Positions 24,611-36,500 of a stretch of DNA of 64,000 nucleotides are shown piece after piece. The stretch lies in contig NC_044925.1 of assembly GCF_003576645.1 (NCBI RefSeq), positions 204,083-268,082 on the forward strand. The letters run 5' to 3'. Below the pieces are notes generated by a model. That model was given only the letters and a program-made list of their open reading frames with translations, ran no database searches and had not been told where the DNA came from. This DNA is from Ipomoea triloba (lineage: Eukaryota; Streptophyta; Magnoliopsida; Solanales; Convolvulaceae). Positions within the stretch are counted from its first letter, which is position 1, and the number at the start of each line of letters is the position of its first letter. A program made the position numbers and the translations under genes.

Positions 24611-27600
24611 TTGCTTATTCTTTGTTAGTACTTATTTTCAAATGAATTTTAAGAACATAATATGTAGATTCTTCAACTGAATTTCTTTTCTATAACAACA
24701 TCAGCATCATCAATAATAAGCACATAGTCTATTTGAGCTTTCTTAAACCTGCTCAGGTTAATGGTTACTTGGTTTTTTTCCACGGTGTGAATGCATATTT
24801 TCCTAAATTTACAGGCACACATATTTTTGTTAAAGAAATAGCACCAAAGTATTTAGTTGGTGTTTGAACCGATGCAAATGAGGTGGTTCAGTGTTTAGCC
24901 TAATGATAAGCTCAGATTTTTGACCTGTTTAGAATCCCATCTCATCCCATTCTCTTACAAGTTACAAGTACCAAAAGAGGGGGAAAAAGACAAATGACAA
25001 CATTTTTATATTTTATGAACTTCCTTAGTAGCTTCTGCACTTGCTTATGTGCCTTTATTATTCTTGATTTTACAACAAATGTGGCAACATGAACTTATAG
25101 CTGCTTAATTGGCTTTCTATAGTTGAACCGAGGAAGCAAAGCTCGTGTACCATCCAGTTATTCAATAAGACCGATAAACATGTTGCCTTTAAGGTAAATA
25201 GATTATTGCTAATCAACAAGCATTAGCTTACAATTTTCTGCTCTTGTTTTTTTCATAACATCATCACTGATTATTTGCCAGGTCAAGACCACTAATCCAA
25301 AGAAATATTGTGTCCGACCAAACACAGGAATTATTAGTTCAAAGTCATTATGCGAATTTAAGAGTAACTTCTTTGCACCTTCAACTTACTACCTTATTGG
25401 TTGTGACACTTTATGTCTGGTAAACAAAGAATTGCAAATTTGGTTCATATTGTATCTTGTTAGTTGTGATCCTTACAGGCCTTAGGGGCCCTTGTATTTG
25501 TGTGTGTTTTTGTTTTAGGCACCTAGTCTCATTAATATTTTTACAAAAGCATGCAAAGTGACTTAGCTGGTCAGAATACTGATCATCCGCCAGCATGTAC
25601 TGCTTAGTTTGCAGTAACTAGAGCATGTAGATTTAACTTCTTCTGATTGTATTATTCTTTAGTTGTTTATTTTTGAATTTTGATAATGGAGCTATAATAG
25701 ATTTAGGCCTTCCTCAGCCACTACAATTTCTACTTTCCACTGTGCTTACATTGTAGTTTTAATTTCAGTAGCAGAATATAGTAGAGCAAAACCGATCCAG
25801 GACTGGATACATTGGCAATGAAAAGTAGTTAAGAAAAAATGTTATAGTGTTTAGTTTTTGTTTTAATTTGGGCTTTGTATAAATTTGAAGATGCACATCC
25901 TTAATCTTGGCTAAATGTATTACGTAGTAATTTTTAATGAAGAGCTAACCAACTCAAGTTTTTTATTTGAGCAAGTTGAGGCTTAACATAAAGTTCATTT
26001 CTCCTTTAGATGTCACATACAATGCCATTTATGATAGCAATAAAACTACTACTTCAGGAAGCACCATTAAACATGCATGGCTTGTTACTGGAGTAGTAGA
26101 CTTGTAATAATCAATTTTTCCTTTTTCTTCTGCAATTGATGATCTGCAAACTAGTTTTACTGCTTACATGAAATGGATTACCTCTACCATTTGATTAGAT
26201 CTGCTTCTTCTAAACATTATATGTGCACACTAATGTTTACGGGGAGTACAATTTAAATTGGTGAGCACAACCATTATTGTGAAAATTGCTATTTCTAGTA
26301 AGAAATAATTGGCCACTCTGATTGTTATGAGTAAGTTATTTTCATACTTAGTCCTGCACTAATGAATTTCAGAAATACTGTTTATCTAGTAACTATGCAA
26401 GCACAGCGGGAACCTCCTCCCGATATGGTATGCAAGGACAAGTTCTTAGTTCAGAGTAAAGTTGTTCCAGAGGAGACATCTGATAAAGATATTACCTCAG
26501 AGACAGTATGTATACCATAGTTATTATATCTTTTATATTTGTCGGTGTTTTTAGTTAAATACATAGTTTTGCTCTGAATTTTATGAGCAACTATTGGTTT
26601 TTTTATTCATGTTTCTCAATATTTACATATTTAGTTTTCTAAAGACGATGGTGAATATGTCCAAGAGAACAAGCTAAGGGTAATTCTTGTAGTTCCACTC
26701 AACTCACCTGAGCTATCACCAATAAATGGAGCACAGAGTCATCCACCAAATTTTGAATCTTCTCCACCAAAATGTTTAGAAGATCTTTCTGGTGGTGAAG
26801 AAACCCAAATTCCACAACAAAAGGTAAGTAACTTTTCTATAGCTAGAATGTATTGGAATCAGATATCTATGATGGAATCCATTGTTAAATCTGTGACTTG
26901 AGAGCCTAATTATCTATCTGTTTTCTCAGTCGTGCTGCTTAAAACCTTCCATTGTTTGTCTTAGCTGATCAATGCTGTATCCCATACAGTATTTCATATT
27001 CTTTCCTCTCTTTTTTTTTTCAGCCAGCTGAGGAGGAGTTTAAACAGGAAAATCAAGAGGAGCCAGTGAAAGCAAAACATGTAGAGATTGAAACTGCAAA
27101 GGATGTGGAGAAGGTGGAATTTGTTGATGAGATCAATACAATGAAGTCAAAGTTGAATGCACTAGAGCTTAAACTAAGCGAGGTTAGAATTCTTCTTGCC
27201 TTGTGGTTCCCAATGCCAAAAGAAATGTTAATTCTTTTCTATAGAATTTCTTTGAATCGGCAAGTTCTTCCTGTAGAGTAGGTCTTACACCTCCTGATAT
27301 GATTATATTTTTGAAAAGTGGGTGCATTTGTAGTATGGAATGCATAAGATAGATACTGCCTTATTTGGCTTGTCGCTTACCCACTTTAACATGTTACTCT
27401 TGTTATGTATTAAGGGATTCTAGTTTTAAAATGTAGGCTGAAGCAACCATTTCAAGGCTGACACAGGAGACTAGGGGGTCTGCTCAAGAGAAAGAAAGCT
27501 TACAAAGAGAACTGGTAATTCTATAAAATCCATCTCTGATGCTATATAGTCCTCAATTTGAATTCAGGATAGTAACACAGGTTCTGAAATTAATCTTTGG

Positions 27601-28330
27601 GTTGCCAGAACTTATCGGTCACCTACCATTTCACTTGAGTTTCTTTGCATCCTCCTTACCTTAAAAAATGCATTCTAGCATTCTGAAATCCTGTGTTTCA
27701 GTGCTCGTAACTCCAACAATGGTCATGTTTCCTAGAGAAAACAAAGCATAAAACCATTTCTATTTTGGTCCACAGTGCATCGTGGACCTAGTTCAATATA
27801 TAGAATTTGATTTCATAAGGTACAAAATTCATGTTCATAATGTACAGAATTATATATCTGAGAACACATAAACACTTAACATAATACACATACACATTAT
27901 GAACATGAATTTTGTGCATTATGTGTCGTCTACTATATAATTATGTGCATTATGAACATGAAGTCGGTACCTTATGAAGTCAAATTCTGTATATTGGACC
28001 AGGGCCCACGATATAACAATTGCATAATCGGGGCATCTTTTGTAGTTAATACTCCGTAATAGTTATAGTATGATCTAGTTATTCAGCAGTTGCTTCTCAA
28101 TCTGTCTGTCACCTAGCCTAGGCACCATCTGAAATCCTCATCCTTGCAACATGTTTCTTTCTTGCGCTTCTTGCCAAGGATGCGCACTTTTGACTATTTT
28201 CTGGGATTTGCAGGTGCGATTGAGAAGTAGGAAAGGTGTGAGAAAAGTGCAAGTTGGATTTCCATTGCTGTACGTGGTTATGGTTGCTCTCATAAGTCTT
28301 GCACTTGGATACATGTTTCACCGCCAGTAG
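23885..28330 (+). CDS. VAP27-like vesicle-associated protein (MSP domain)
   Basis: An ER tail-anchored protein of the VAP family, which binds FFAT-type partners at ER-plasma membrane and other contact sites. Eight exons, 23885-23933, 25123-25193, 25282-25363, 26390-26505, 26635-26823, 27024-27182, 27437-27514 and 28214-28330, total 861 nt in phase (286 residues). The MSP domain spans about residues 1-125, with FELVDIQPREITFTFEPRKQ, LFNKTDKHVAFKVKTTNPKK, YCVRPNTGII, MQAQREPPPDMVCKDKFLVQ and LRVILVV. A coiled coil follows (EFVDEINTMKSKLNALELKL and EATISRLTQETRGS). A C-terminal membrane segment reads FPLLYVVMVALISLALGYMF, ending HRQ. The exon 4 acceptor was set at TATCTAG (26389) because the earlier AG at 26372 breaks the frame. 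A 5'UTR intron between about 23533 and 23860 is likely. Confidence 0.93.
27765..28018. mobile_element. Hairpin MITE, copy 1 (intron of VAP27)
   Basis: Left end GGTCCACAGTGCATCGTGGACC and right end TGGACCAGGGCCCACGAT are inverted. The arms continue inward with AATTTGATTTCATAAGG on the left and CCTTATGAAGTCAAATT on the right, then ATTCATGTTCATAATG on the left and CATTATGAACATGAA on the right. The whole element folds on itself. A related copy lies at about 33763-33966. There is no coding capacity, and the superfamily is unknown to me. Confidence 0.75.
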
Positions 28331-28962
28331 AGAAGTTATAAATAAATATTTTTACATGGACTGTATATTAATATTGATACTAATATTAGTGAGTGTAAAT
28401 ACTCTACTAAGTACCTTAGCACATTGTATTGCTTAGAGAAAATTATTACTCCGTATTAGCTAGGTACATCATAGCATACATAAGTGTACTATGCTAATAA
28501 TGTTCCGATGTTCTGTTGGAAATCCGACATTTTGTCATACAATAAAAAAAATTGAGTAGTATTTTATATGGAGCATTCCTTTAATTCCCTCTTTTCTTTC
28601 TGAGTAACCAAGTTTTCTGACTTTATCAGACTATACCCCCAATCTCCTTTTAAGTGACCAAGTTTTCTGACTTGGTCAGATTGTATTCTGAACTCTATGA
28701 ACCCATTGTAGGCCCGCCCAAATCACAATTTTGTTCCCGACCAACCAACCTCCAACAACATTGGCAATGACAACCATCCACCACTCAAAAATTGGCCAAA
28801 GGTGTCCCACAACCTTAACAATTTTGACAATCTCAACAACATTGGCAATGACAACCATCCACCACTCAAAAATTGGGCAAAGGTGTCCCACAACATTAAC
28901 AACTTTGGCAATCTCAAAAATTGTTAATCCGCAGACCATTTACAAACAAATTACTCCTCCCC
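28331..28962. other. Convergent spacer between VAP27 and CRM genes, with a tandem repeat
   Basis: Holds two 3'UTRs. AAGTTTTCTGACTT occurs twice near 28610 and 28660, and an 81-bp tandem repeat follows. The short ORFs here arise from that repeat and are not considered genes. Confidence 0.5.
28753..28918. repeat. 81-bp direct tandem repeat, two copies
   Basis: The unit beginning CAACAACATTGGCAATGACA starts at 28753 and again at 28834, with a few mismatches between copies. It lies just past the CRM stop codon, probably in its 3'UTR. Confidence 0.85.
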
Positions 28963-31742
28963 TCAACAAAACTCAATTTCGCCCCGAGTCTCATTTTCTT
29001 CTGGAAAATTACCCAAAGTATCGTTTGGATCGTCAAATATTTCCCTATCGGGGAGCAAAAATACATCCTCTTTAGGTTTATAGTGTTTTCCCCTCCATAC
29101 CACAATCTGCTCCTTCTCAAATGTTACCAGGATACAAGGAACCAGATCCTGCATACATTCAATCACACAATTCTATCAAATTTTAGAAACATGAATTTTC
29201 ATTTTATTTATAAGTGTAAATATGCATTATCGTCTATGTTAATATGTTAGCCACCCATCCAATTCACGTCAATCCTAAATAAAAGGAAGTCATAAAATAT
29301 ATTCATAGTAACAATAAACTCCATCCAATATAGACCGACATATTAATCTAGAGTCTTACCCTCAGTTTGCAGCCAATTTTCTTGTAATCACTCCTTGGAA
29401 GTCCTTTACAATCTATCCTAACCAACTCCTCTGTCAGAAAAGCATCCCGAACCATGGGTACAAGACTAGCATAATAGCCATTCTTAGCTGCATTACACCC
29501 TACACGTTAGATACAAACTCCAAAAGCCTCTCTTAATCTACGAAGAATGAAAAGATAAACTTACCGAGTTTTGTCAAAGCAGGAACAGCTAATCCTCTTT
29601 TTCTCATTTCCTTGGTTTCCTCGATGCTCAAGCCATCAATAGTAGTTTTTATAAGCCTTGGATAAACGGGTTCATGAGGTTTCCATAACATTAATGGAAT
29701 CACCGGCCTCTTCTTCCCATCATAATTCCTCCCTCTGTATAGTACAATCGAACCACCATGTCTCTGGATGATCTTACCAAATGTCTTATCCTGGGAAGAT
29801 GCATAAAACGCCTTCACTAATAGTAGATACTCCACAGTCCACACAAAAGAAGACGACAAAACCTTCTTACAAGCATTTTGCAGTTGACCATGAAAAAGGA
29901 ATAAATAAAGGCTGCCATTTTCAAGCATGCAGAAATAAAGACAGCATCTTACTGATGAATACAACCAATGGCGAAGAAGTTTAGACGAGGCTCGTGAGGA
30001 TGATCAGAAAGAAAGACGATACCTCCAATTGAGAGCACACATTCTTCATATTAACAGTGGGCACTCCCATACACTTTATTCTGACAGCCTCGGCGTGTTT
30101 CCAGTGATTATGAATATCGTTCAACATGTTGTGTGTTAATCCATCTCTACCTACAAACGGAGGCCGATAAACTCAATTGGGCAACTCATTCAAATACACT
30201 CCGTATAAAAGTTTTGATGCCCTAATTGTAGTCCTTCCCCAAACCATTCAATCATTCATGGAATTTAGTTGCAGTTTACTATTCATGTATACATGTAACA
30301 ACACATTAATGATTAATATTATATCATTTCTGCATTCTCAACTTAATTATCCAAAACTTTTCAAGAGCCCATCACCAGTAGTGAAAAAGAAGCTAGAAAA
30401 TAAGGGGAGTTGGTCAGACTATTGGCTTGGTAACCACAAAGTTACAAGTTTGACTCCCGGCAGGTGCACGGTTTATTTGCCTTGGTTTATTTGCCTTGGT
30501 TTATTTGCCTTGGTTTGAACTGGTTAGCTATGAGCCACCTTTGTTAGTTTAGCTCTTTGTGACCCTTTACTGATTAGGGTCACAAGATGGCCCGTGCACA
30601 TCCTTGGTTAATGGCTTCGGAATTCAAGAACCCAACTGAAAAAGAAGCTAGAAAATAAGGGCTAGCCAAGTTGGTCAAGCTTTTGGATTCGTAACTACAA
30701 GATTATGGCCTTGTTTGGTAACATAGTTAGCTTATTAGCCAATTTTGGCTTATTTAACCATTATTAACTGTTTGACTTGGTCAAATAGCCAATAAAAGTG
30801 ATTGATTAATTAACTTTTAGTAACAGTTTATTACTCTAAACACTAAAATTCAAAAAACTACTCAAGGCAACTTTTTCGATCAATTTGTCTCATTTTGCAT
30901 GTAATCAGCTATCAGTTAGCAACTAATTTACCAAATACTTTTTTTACAATTAACTAATGTTATCAACTAGTCAAACTCACTAACTCAATCGGCTAACTAT
31001 TTACCAAACACCCTTGTGAGTTCGACTCCATAGGCGGAAGCGGCCTATTTGCCTTATTGGTGTATATATATATATATATATATAAAACCTTAGAAAATAA
31101 CCATGAACTGAATGTTGCATTTAACATAGTAGAGAATTGAGCATAAATTGGGCAAAAGATGAAATTTTTAGAAAAAGAAGGAATACCCAAATTGATTTGT
31201 CTCTTAGTTCTGTGCCTCTGACACCTCTCAACCAGAGCTTTCCTCTCTGCATTGGTCAATGGCTCTCCTTGAATTTTCTCTCTAATCACCCTCCTCTCCT
31301 CCTCCAGCTTTGCCTCATCTTGGGGCGATCCCTGTTTGGGGTCAACCGCGGGGGCACACACGCCGGTCCATACCCTCTCCAAACGACCCGGCCCGAAAGG
31401 GGAGTATTTAGGCTCACGAAGACCAATAGGGCGCACAGTAGGGCTGCTTTCAGTGTAACTGAACCGGAAATCGAACGGCAAGGTGGACACCGCCTGTTGC
31501 TGGGCGTCCCTGTCGAGAGAGGAGGGAGGGCGGAAGCGGGGCTTGGGCTTCTTTTGGGGCGGTGGGTCCCTGGAGGGGTTAGGGTTTGTGGGGGGTTTAA
31601 GGGAGGATGGAGGCACGAAGGAGTATTTAGTGCGCAGTTTTGAGGAAGTGGATGAAGAGACGTCGGCGGTGGAGAGGAAGTGGCGTGAGAGGAGGAGGAG
31701 CTTTTTCTGGCGGGAGAATCTGCCGCCGACAAAGATCACCAT
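28963..31742 (-). CDS. Mitochondrial CRM-domain group II intron splicing factor (CAF/mCSF1-like)
   Basis: Similar to the CRS2-associated factors predicted to act in mitochondria (the Arabidopsis mCSF1 type), which promote group II intron splicing. Five exons, 31187-31742, 30023-30150, 29565-29790, 29360-29487 and 28963-29148, give 407 residues in phase. The N terminus [20 protein letters not shown] is basic and hydrophobic, as in a mitochondrial presequence. A proline-rich linker and [20 protein letters not shown] follow. CRM domain 1 (about 165-255) includes [32 protein letters not shown] and [15 protein letters not shown] domain 2 (about 290-375) includes [40 protein letters not shown] and [17 protein letters not shown]. 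The end is short and acidic. Intron 1 carries a SINE pair and a MITE. Mitochondrial versus plastid targeting is inferred. Confidence 0.9.
30382..30661 (+). mobile_element. SINE-like insertion flanked by 25-bp direct repeats
   Basis: The 25-bp sequence starting TGAAAAAGAAGCTAGAAAAT occurs exactly at 30382-30406 and 30637-30661. Between them, GTTGGTCAGACTATTGGCTTGG and, further on, GTTTGACTCCCGGCA resemble tRNA-type A and B boxes. TTTATTTGCCTTGG is then repeated three times. This fits a tRNA-derived SINE, although a 25-bp target duplication is long. Located in intron 1 of the CRM gene. Confidence 0.6.
30662..31064 (+). mobile_element. Second SINE-like copy, split by a MITE
   Basis: CTAGCCAAGTTGGTCAAGC and GGATTCGTAACTACAAGATT match the head of the neighbouring SINE. 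Its continuation, GTGAGTTCGACTCCATAGGC and CCTATTTGCCTTATTGG, resumes after 31014. The interruption is the MITE at 30707-31013. The SINE is therefore older than the MITE. Confidence 0.6.
30707..31013. mobile_element. MITE with terminal inverted repeats
   Basis: Left terminus GGCCTTGTTTGGTAACATAG plus TTAGC is mirrored by right terminus GCTAACTATTTACCAAACACCC. These 22-25 bp inverted ends flank about 305 bp of noncoding, AT-rich sequence. The GTTTGGTAA-type terminus is common in plant MITEs (hAT or Harbinger derived). Flanking TTATG/TTGTG may be an eroded target duplication. Confidence 0.7.
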
Positions 31743-32021
31743 GCTTCCGTTTCCTAGGAAAATCACCCAACAAATATTTTTGTTTCTTTTGGATGTTCTA
31801 AGTTCTAAGTTCTGATATGAATGAATGATTCTTGCTTTCAAAGTTGCTCTCCCAGGTTGTGGGTAGCGTCAGTGTGGTCCCACGTGGAAGGCTGTGTGGA
31901 TTGAGTAATTGGAGACAATACGGACTCATTGTACTACAATAAATAATTCTAGACGGGTTCAATTTAGTTGCTAGGTTGAAAATGTTAATATTTGTCCGTG
32001 GAATCACAAGTCATGTGCCTT
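31743..32021. promoter_or_regulatory. 5' flank of the CRM gene
   Basis: The short upstream region between the CRM start codon and a LINE insertion must contain the 5'UTR and core promoter of this minus-strand gene. No TATA box was assigned. Confidence 0.4.
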
Positions 32022-32431
32022 AGGATCATTGGATGAGGGAAATTATCACCTAAAGAAGCAGAAGCATTAGCTATCCGAGAATCCCTTCACTGGCTCAAAT
32101 CATTCACCATCAACAACATTGTTATTGAATCCGACTCCTTGCAAGTTGTCCAGAGCATCAGTTCAGAGTTGGGAGAGCCATCTTTTCACTTGATCTTAGC
32201 AGATATTAAAAACTTAATGAGTTTGTTTCCTCATTGTAGTTTATGTTTTATCAAGCGATTTGCGAACCAGCCAGGCGGCCCACATGTTAGCTAGGCAGTT
32301 TGTTTCTTTGTCTGATTGCTCGGAGTGGTTCACGGACCCTCCTTCTATCATTTGTAATACCCTTTTCTTGGATTTGAATTAATGCATCTGTGTTTGTTTT
32401 CAAAAAAAAAAAAAAAGGATCATTAGATGAG
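32022..32431 (+). mobile_element. 5'-truncated LINE with target-site duplication
   Basis: AGGATCATTGGATGAG at 32022-32037 recurs as AGGATCATTAGATGAG at 32416-32431. Between them lies the RNase H tail of a plant LINE: LSPKEAEALAIRESLHWLKS and NNIVIESDSLQVVQSISSE, then after a frame change RTSQAAHMLARQFVSLSDCS and EWFTDPPSIICNTL. A stop and an A tract at 32402-32416 follow. The 16-bp duplication, 5' truncation and poly(A) end are classic target-primed reverse transcription. The body keeps a short frame but is clearly non-autonomous. Confidence 0.9.
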
Positions 32432-33569
32432 TGCATTAAGGATATCCAGGCCAGGAAAGATCAACTAGAGGTGAAACGCAATCAAAATCAACGGGGAGGA
32501 CTGGGGTCGGCAACACGAGTGTGTCGCGGTCATGTCCCTCATTGGAATTGGGACACAGTCTCGCGGGCGTATCGCAATCATGTCTCTCACGAATTGGGAC
32601 ACAGTCGCAAAACGCCAACGACACAATTGTGTCTATTTTCTGGTTCGCTTTACACGCGCACGACAACCTATGGTTTTGCATCCTGAGTCATAGTAAAAAC
32701 CTATGAACAAGTTTTAACTGTAAAAGGGAAAACACACTCATCAAATCAAACATGGTGAGCAGTTATAAATTTTTCAATATGTAAATTCAAACAACGATAT
32801 CCTCTAAAAACGTTGGTATCCTAAGAAGACAAATGGAGCATAAGGATACTCTATTTTGTACTAATTGTAGGGACAAAAATAAGGGAAACATAAACAAGAC
32901 ACGGAGGCACAAAACATGGTGACACAACATCATCGACAATGGCGGTGGCAGTAAGATTGGCAGCCATGAATCTTTTAGGTTTGGTGCTACTATAAGAGAA
33001 CATAACAACAATTTTGGAAATGATATTATTATTAATCAATCCATGATGATCGAAAGTACATGATGAAGAAATGTATTTATAAGAATACAAATAAGTCCTA
33101 GTCAAGATATGAATGGTAAATGATAATACTCCTAATGATATAGGAAGAGAGACAATAAATTTAATGTGTCTAGAATACATAATTCTAATAGTACATAGTA
33201 GTAGTAAGAGGATATGAAGAAAATTGTCAAGCATTAACATACATCACACTGCAGAGTAGCACTGACCACTCCAAATACACACATAATACATAATACATAA
33301 TGTGCATCTCATAACCCACACAACACAAAACCCAGCAGTCCAAGGAATGTACATGCAAAGAATATACAACAACCAAAATAATGAGATGCAGATTTGTCAG
33401 ACCAAAAATATCACCAACTAGCTTCCTGTTGAGGCTGATAAGAAGATCATCATCTGCACAAACAGGACAATGTCGGTGCCCCCGCCTTCTTCTTCGTTTT
33501 AAGTTAGGTATGACTATTCTAATACGACTTGTATCTGTACAAAAATCTGCCAATTTCAGTTCCGTCCCC
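32432..33569. other. Spacer between CRM 5' side and HASTY 3' end
   Basis: Contains two imperfect copies of a GC-rich motif around 32521-32610 (TCGCGGTCATGTCCCTCA and TCGCAATCATGTCTCTCAC, each followed by GAATTGGGACACAGTC). The rest is AT-rich sequence that includes the HASTY 3'UTR. The short ORFs at 32436-33607 show no recognisable protein. Confidence 0.45.
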
Positions 33570-36500
33570 TTACATAATTGCAGCCAAACCAATGGCTTCT
33601 CCTCCATCAGCCTTTGATTCTTGAGTAGCAGTCGTATTGCGAGGCCTCACTGAAAAATATTCGTATTACGAAAAACAAATGGTTAGATATCGCAATTCTA
33701 CCTTCACACTTTAAATCTTCGTTTCCTAAACAAGAGCAGGGTAATCAATATATGAATCGTTATATTGTGGACCAGGGTCCACAGTCCCTGACACTTATCC
33801 AATACACAGAATTTGACTTCATAATGTACAAAATTCATGTTCATAATGCACATAATTCATGTTCATAATGCACATACACATAAACACGGTATAATGAACA
33901 TGAATTCTGTACTTTATGAAGTCAAATTCTGTATATTGGACCAGAGTCCACAGTACGATATAAATTGCCTCAATATATTGCAAGGGAGTGATTCCTCGAG
34001 AAAGAGAGAGATTTTAGCACAATTGTTCAAGGCAGACAGTTTGAGAAGATGACTTGAATAACAGTATTAAGGTTAAGAGCACTAACTTGACACATTGGTG
34101 ATGACATTCACAGTTTTCTGAGCAGCGAGTGCTTTTAGCTTGTTTCCTGTTGCCAATAACAGCAAGCTTTTCATATGCTGTTTCTGTTCCTTGGGACTAC
34201 TGGTTTTCGTCAAAGCTTCTTCAAAAGCATGGAGGTCTTGGGGCGTAATCTGAGGAAGAGAGAGTATAATCTGCAACGATAAAATTGTACTTTTAGCTTA
34301 TGCAGAAGATTAAAATTAGAATTGATAATAAATTATTCACAGTAACACTCAGTTTAGATGTTTTTATGCTTATTTCTTGGCAAGGAACACCGAACCTATG
34401 GTAGTAGAAGTAAATATAAATACGCACTAAGGATAACAGTTCATAGTGCATTCTGATACTGCCTGCCATGCAATCTCTCAAAACAAAAGCACACTTTGAG
34501 TACGTTAGGGATTTTACCAACCTGTCTTGGTGCCAGATGTTTATCCGCGAGATGAATGAAGATTTCACGACAATGCCCAACTAAATCGGCACTTATAAAA
34601 GCATTGGACTCGAGAGTTAAACCTTCAATGAGTGCAGAAAACAGATCCTTACAAACAAAATCTCTCAGTTCCACATTATTTGTTAAGATGGCCAACGCAA
34701 TTATGGTCCCACAGAAGGCAGAAACTTTAGCTACAGATTCCCCATCAGTCCATCTAAAAGCTTCTAAACTGATCTGCAACCCCGGGACTGCAACATTTTT
34801 GTGTTTCAAGAGAAATCTGCAAATGAATCACAATATCAATAAAAAAAAATGAGGTTCACTTTAAGTATTAAATAAATAGTCATCCGACTATCTTCCTGGA
34901 TTCACAAAAACACAAGTTATACATACCCAACCATAGAGCTCGGTGCAAATACATCCAAGTCTTTGACAGTTGATTCATCCACCCGATTTGCATGGACAGA
35001 TTGGTCTAACGAAGGGAGTCCAGAATTCAAACTTGGCGAAGCAACAGCAGAGAGCACCGAGCAAATTTCTCGTGTTAAATCTCGAAGAAGTTTTTCTTCC
35101 ATTACTTCCACTTTTAGGTCAGATCCAGCAATTATCCCATGTAGATCAGGAACTTTCGCCCGGCCTTCCTGTAATAGGCTAGACCATGAACAACTAAGAG
35201 CCTGTTGAGAATGCTGAAGTAATGGCTGCAGTAGCTTTACAAGCCATGCCTCCCAAAGATCGGGAGGACAATTTTTAACCAAGGGAATCAGTATCGAATG
35301 AACAAGAAGTCTTATATGCCTGAACTCCATAGACTGTATATTTTCCATCAGTGCTAAAGCAACAAAATCAGAGTCTACGCCTCTGAAAAATGAGTCCCCA
35401 ATGGTTGCTGACAAGCCCACCACATTATACCTAGTGGGAAAAAAAAAAAAAAAAACAAAGCATTAGCACAAACTGTATATTTTCACTACTTCCTAGAGAA
35501 CTTCTGTATTCCGATTTTCTTTTCCTTTCACTCTCCAAAATCCCTACCACTTGACATTGTATATATATATAGTAGAGTTCAGGTGCGGCCGCGTTTTAAC
35601 GTGCGGTCAGTGCGGCCGCACAACTATGTATACAAATATACACCACTCAATGTTAGAAAATGCACAACACAAATATGCACCATTAGTTACGCATCACCAA
35701 AAAACACACCACTAGTTATGCAAGTATACACCACAAAGTGTTCGGAAATTCACAATTAGGGGCAGGGGAGTTATGGTACATTATTTTGGGTGTGTTGTGT
35801 GTTTTTTTGGTGTTTTTGTACATTTTCATTGCTGTGCATTTTCTAACATTAAGTAGTGTATATTTGTATACATAGTGGTGTATACTGCACCAACCGCACG
35901 GAAAGGCGCGACCACATTTGAGCAGATTTCTATATATATATATATATATATAAAAACATAATCGATCAAACTCAATTCTTCAATTGCACTATATAATATT
36001 CGATGTTATAATTTACATAATTGTATACCGATCTAAATATTTTTAACATATTATAGCAAATTCATTCCGTGCAATGCATGGGCGAAAATACTAGTAAATA
36101 AAATACTCCAATCCTTTCATTTCAAGCAGGGTATCAGATTAAACATCGAACCAAGTTTCAAAATAGAAGATTATGCATACCCACTGTCCCTTATGCCTTT
36201 GAGCCAATTGCGTATATCAGTTTCATTTGGCTCCGAATAACCTTCCCTGTTAATTTCAAAAGATCCATCAGTAAAACTTAAAGGCCCTTTTGGCAGTTTG
36301 AGGTTCATTCCCCCAAGAAGGCTGCCTCTATCGACATCACTCATAATCATTGCAGCTTTTATTTCTCCAGGTAATGCTTTCATCACAGCTGGAGACCAAA
36401 GAGAATGCATAGCTCGAAGCAGCTGAAAATCAAAGAAATGACATAAATAAACATGAATGTAATTCAAGTAATTTGTTTGCCATTTTTAGTAAGAAAATGC

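Noticed and set aside
28676..29120. ORFs with repeated segments on both strands
   Set aside because: Generated by the 81-bp tandem repeat and by antisense of the last CRM exon.
31137..31815. Plus-strand ORFs of 168 and 110 residues
   Set aside because: They are shadows of the GC-rich first exon of the CRM gene on the minus strand.
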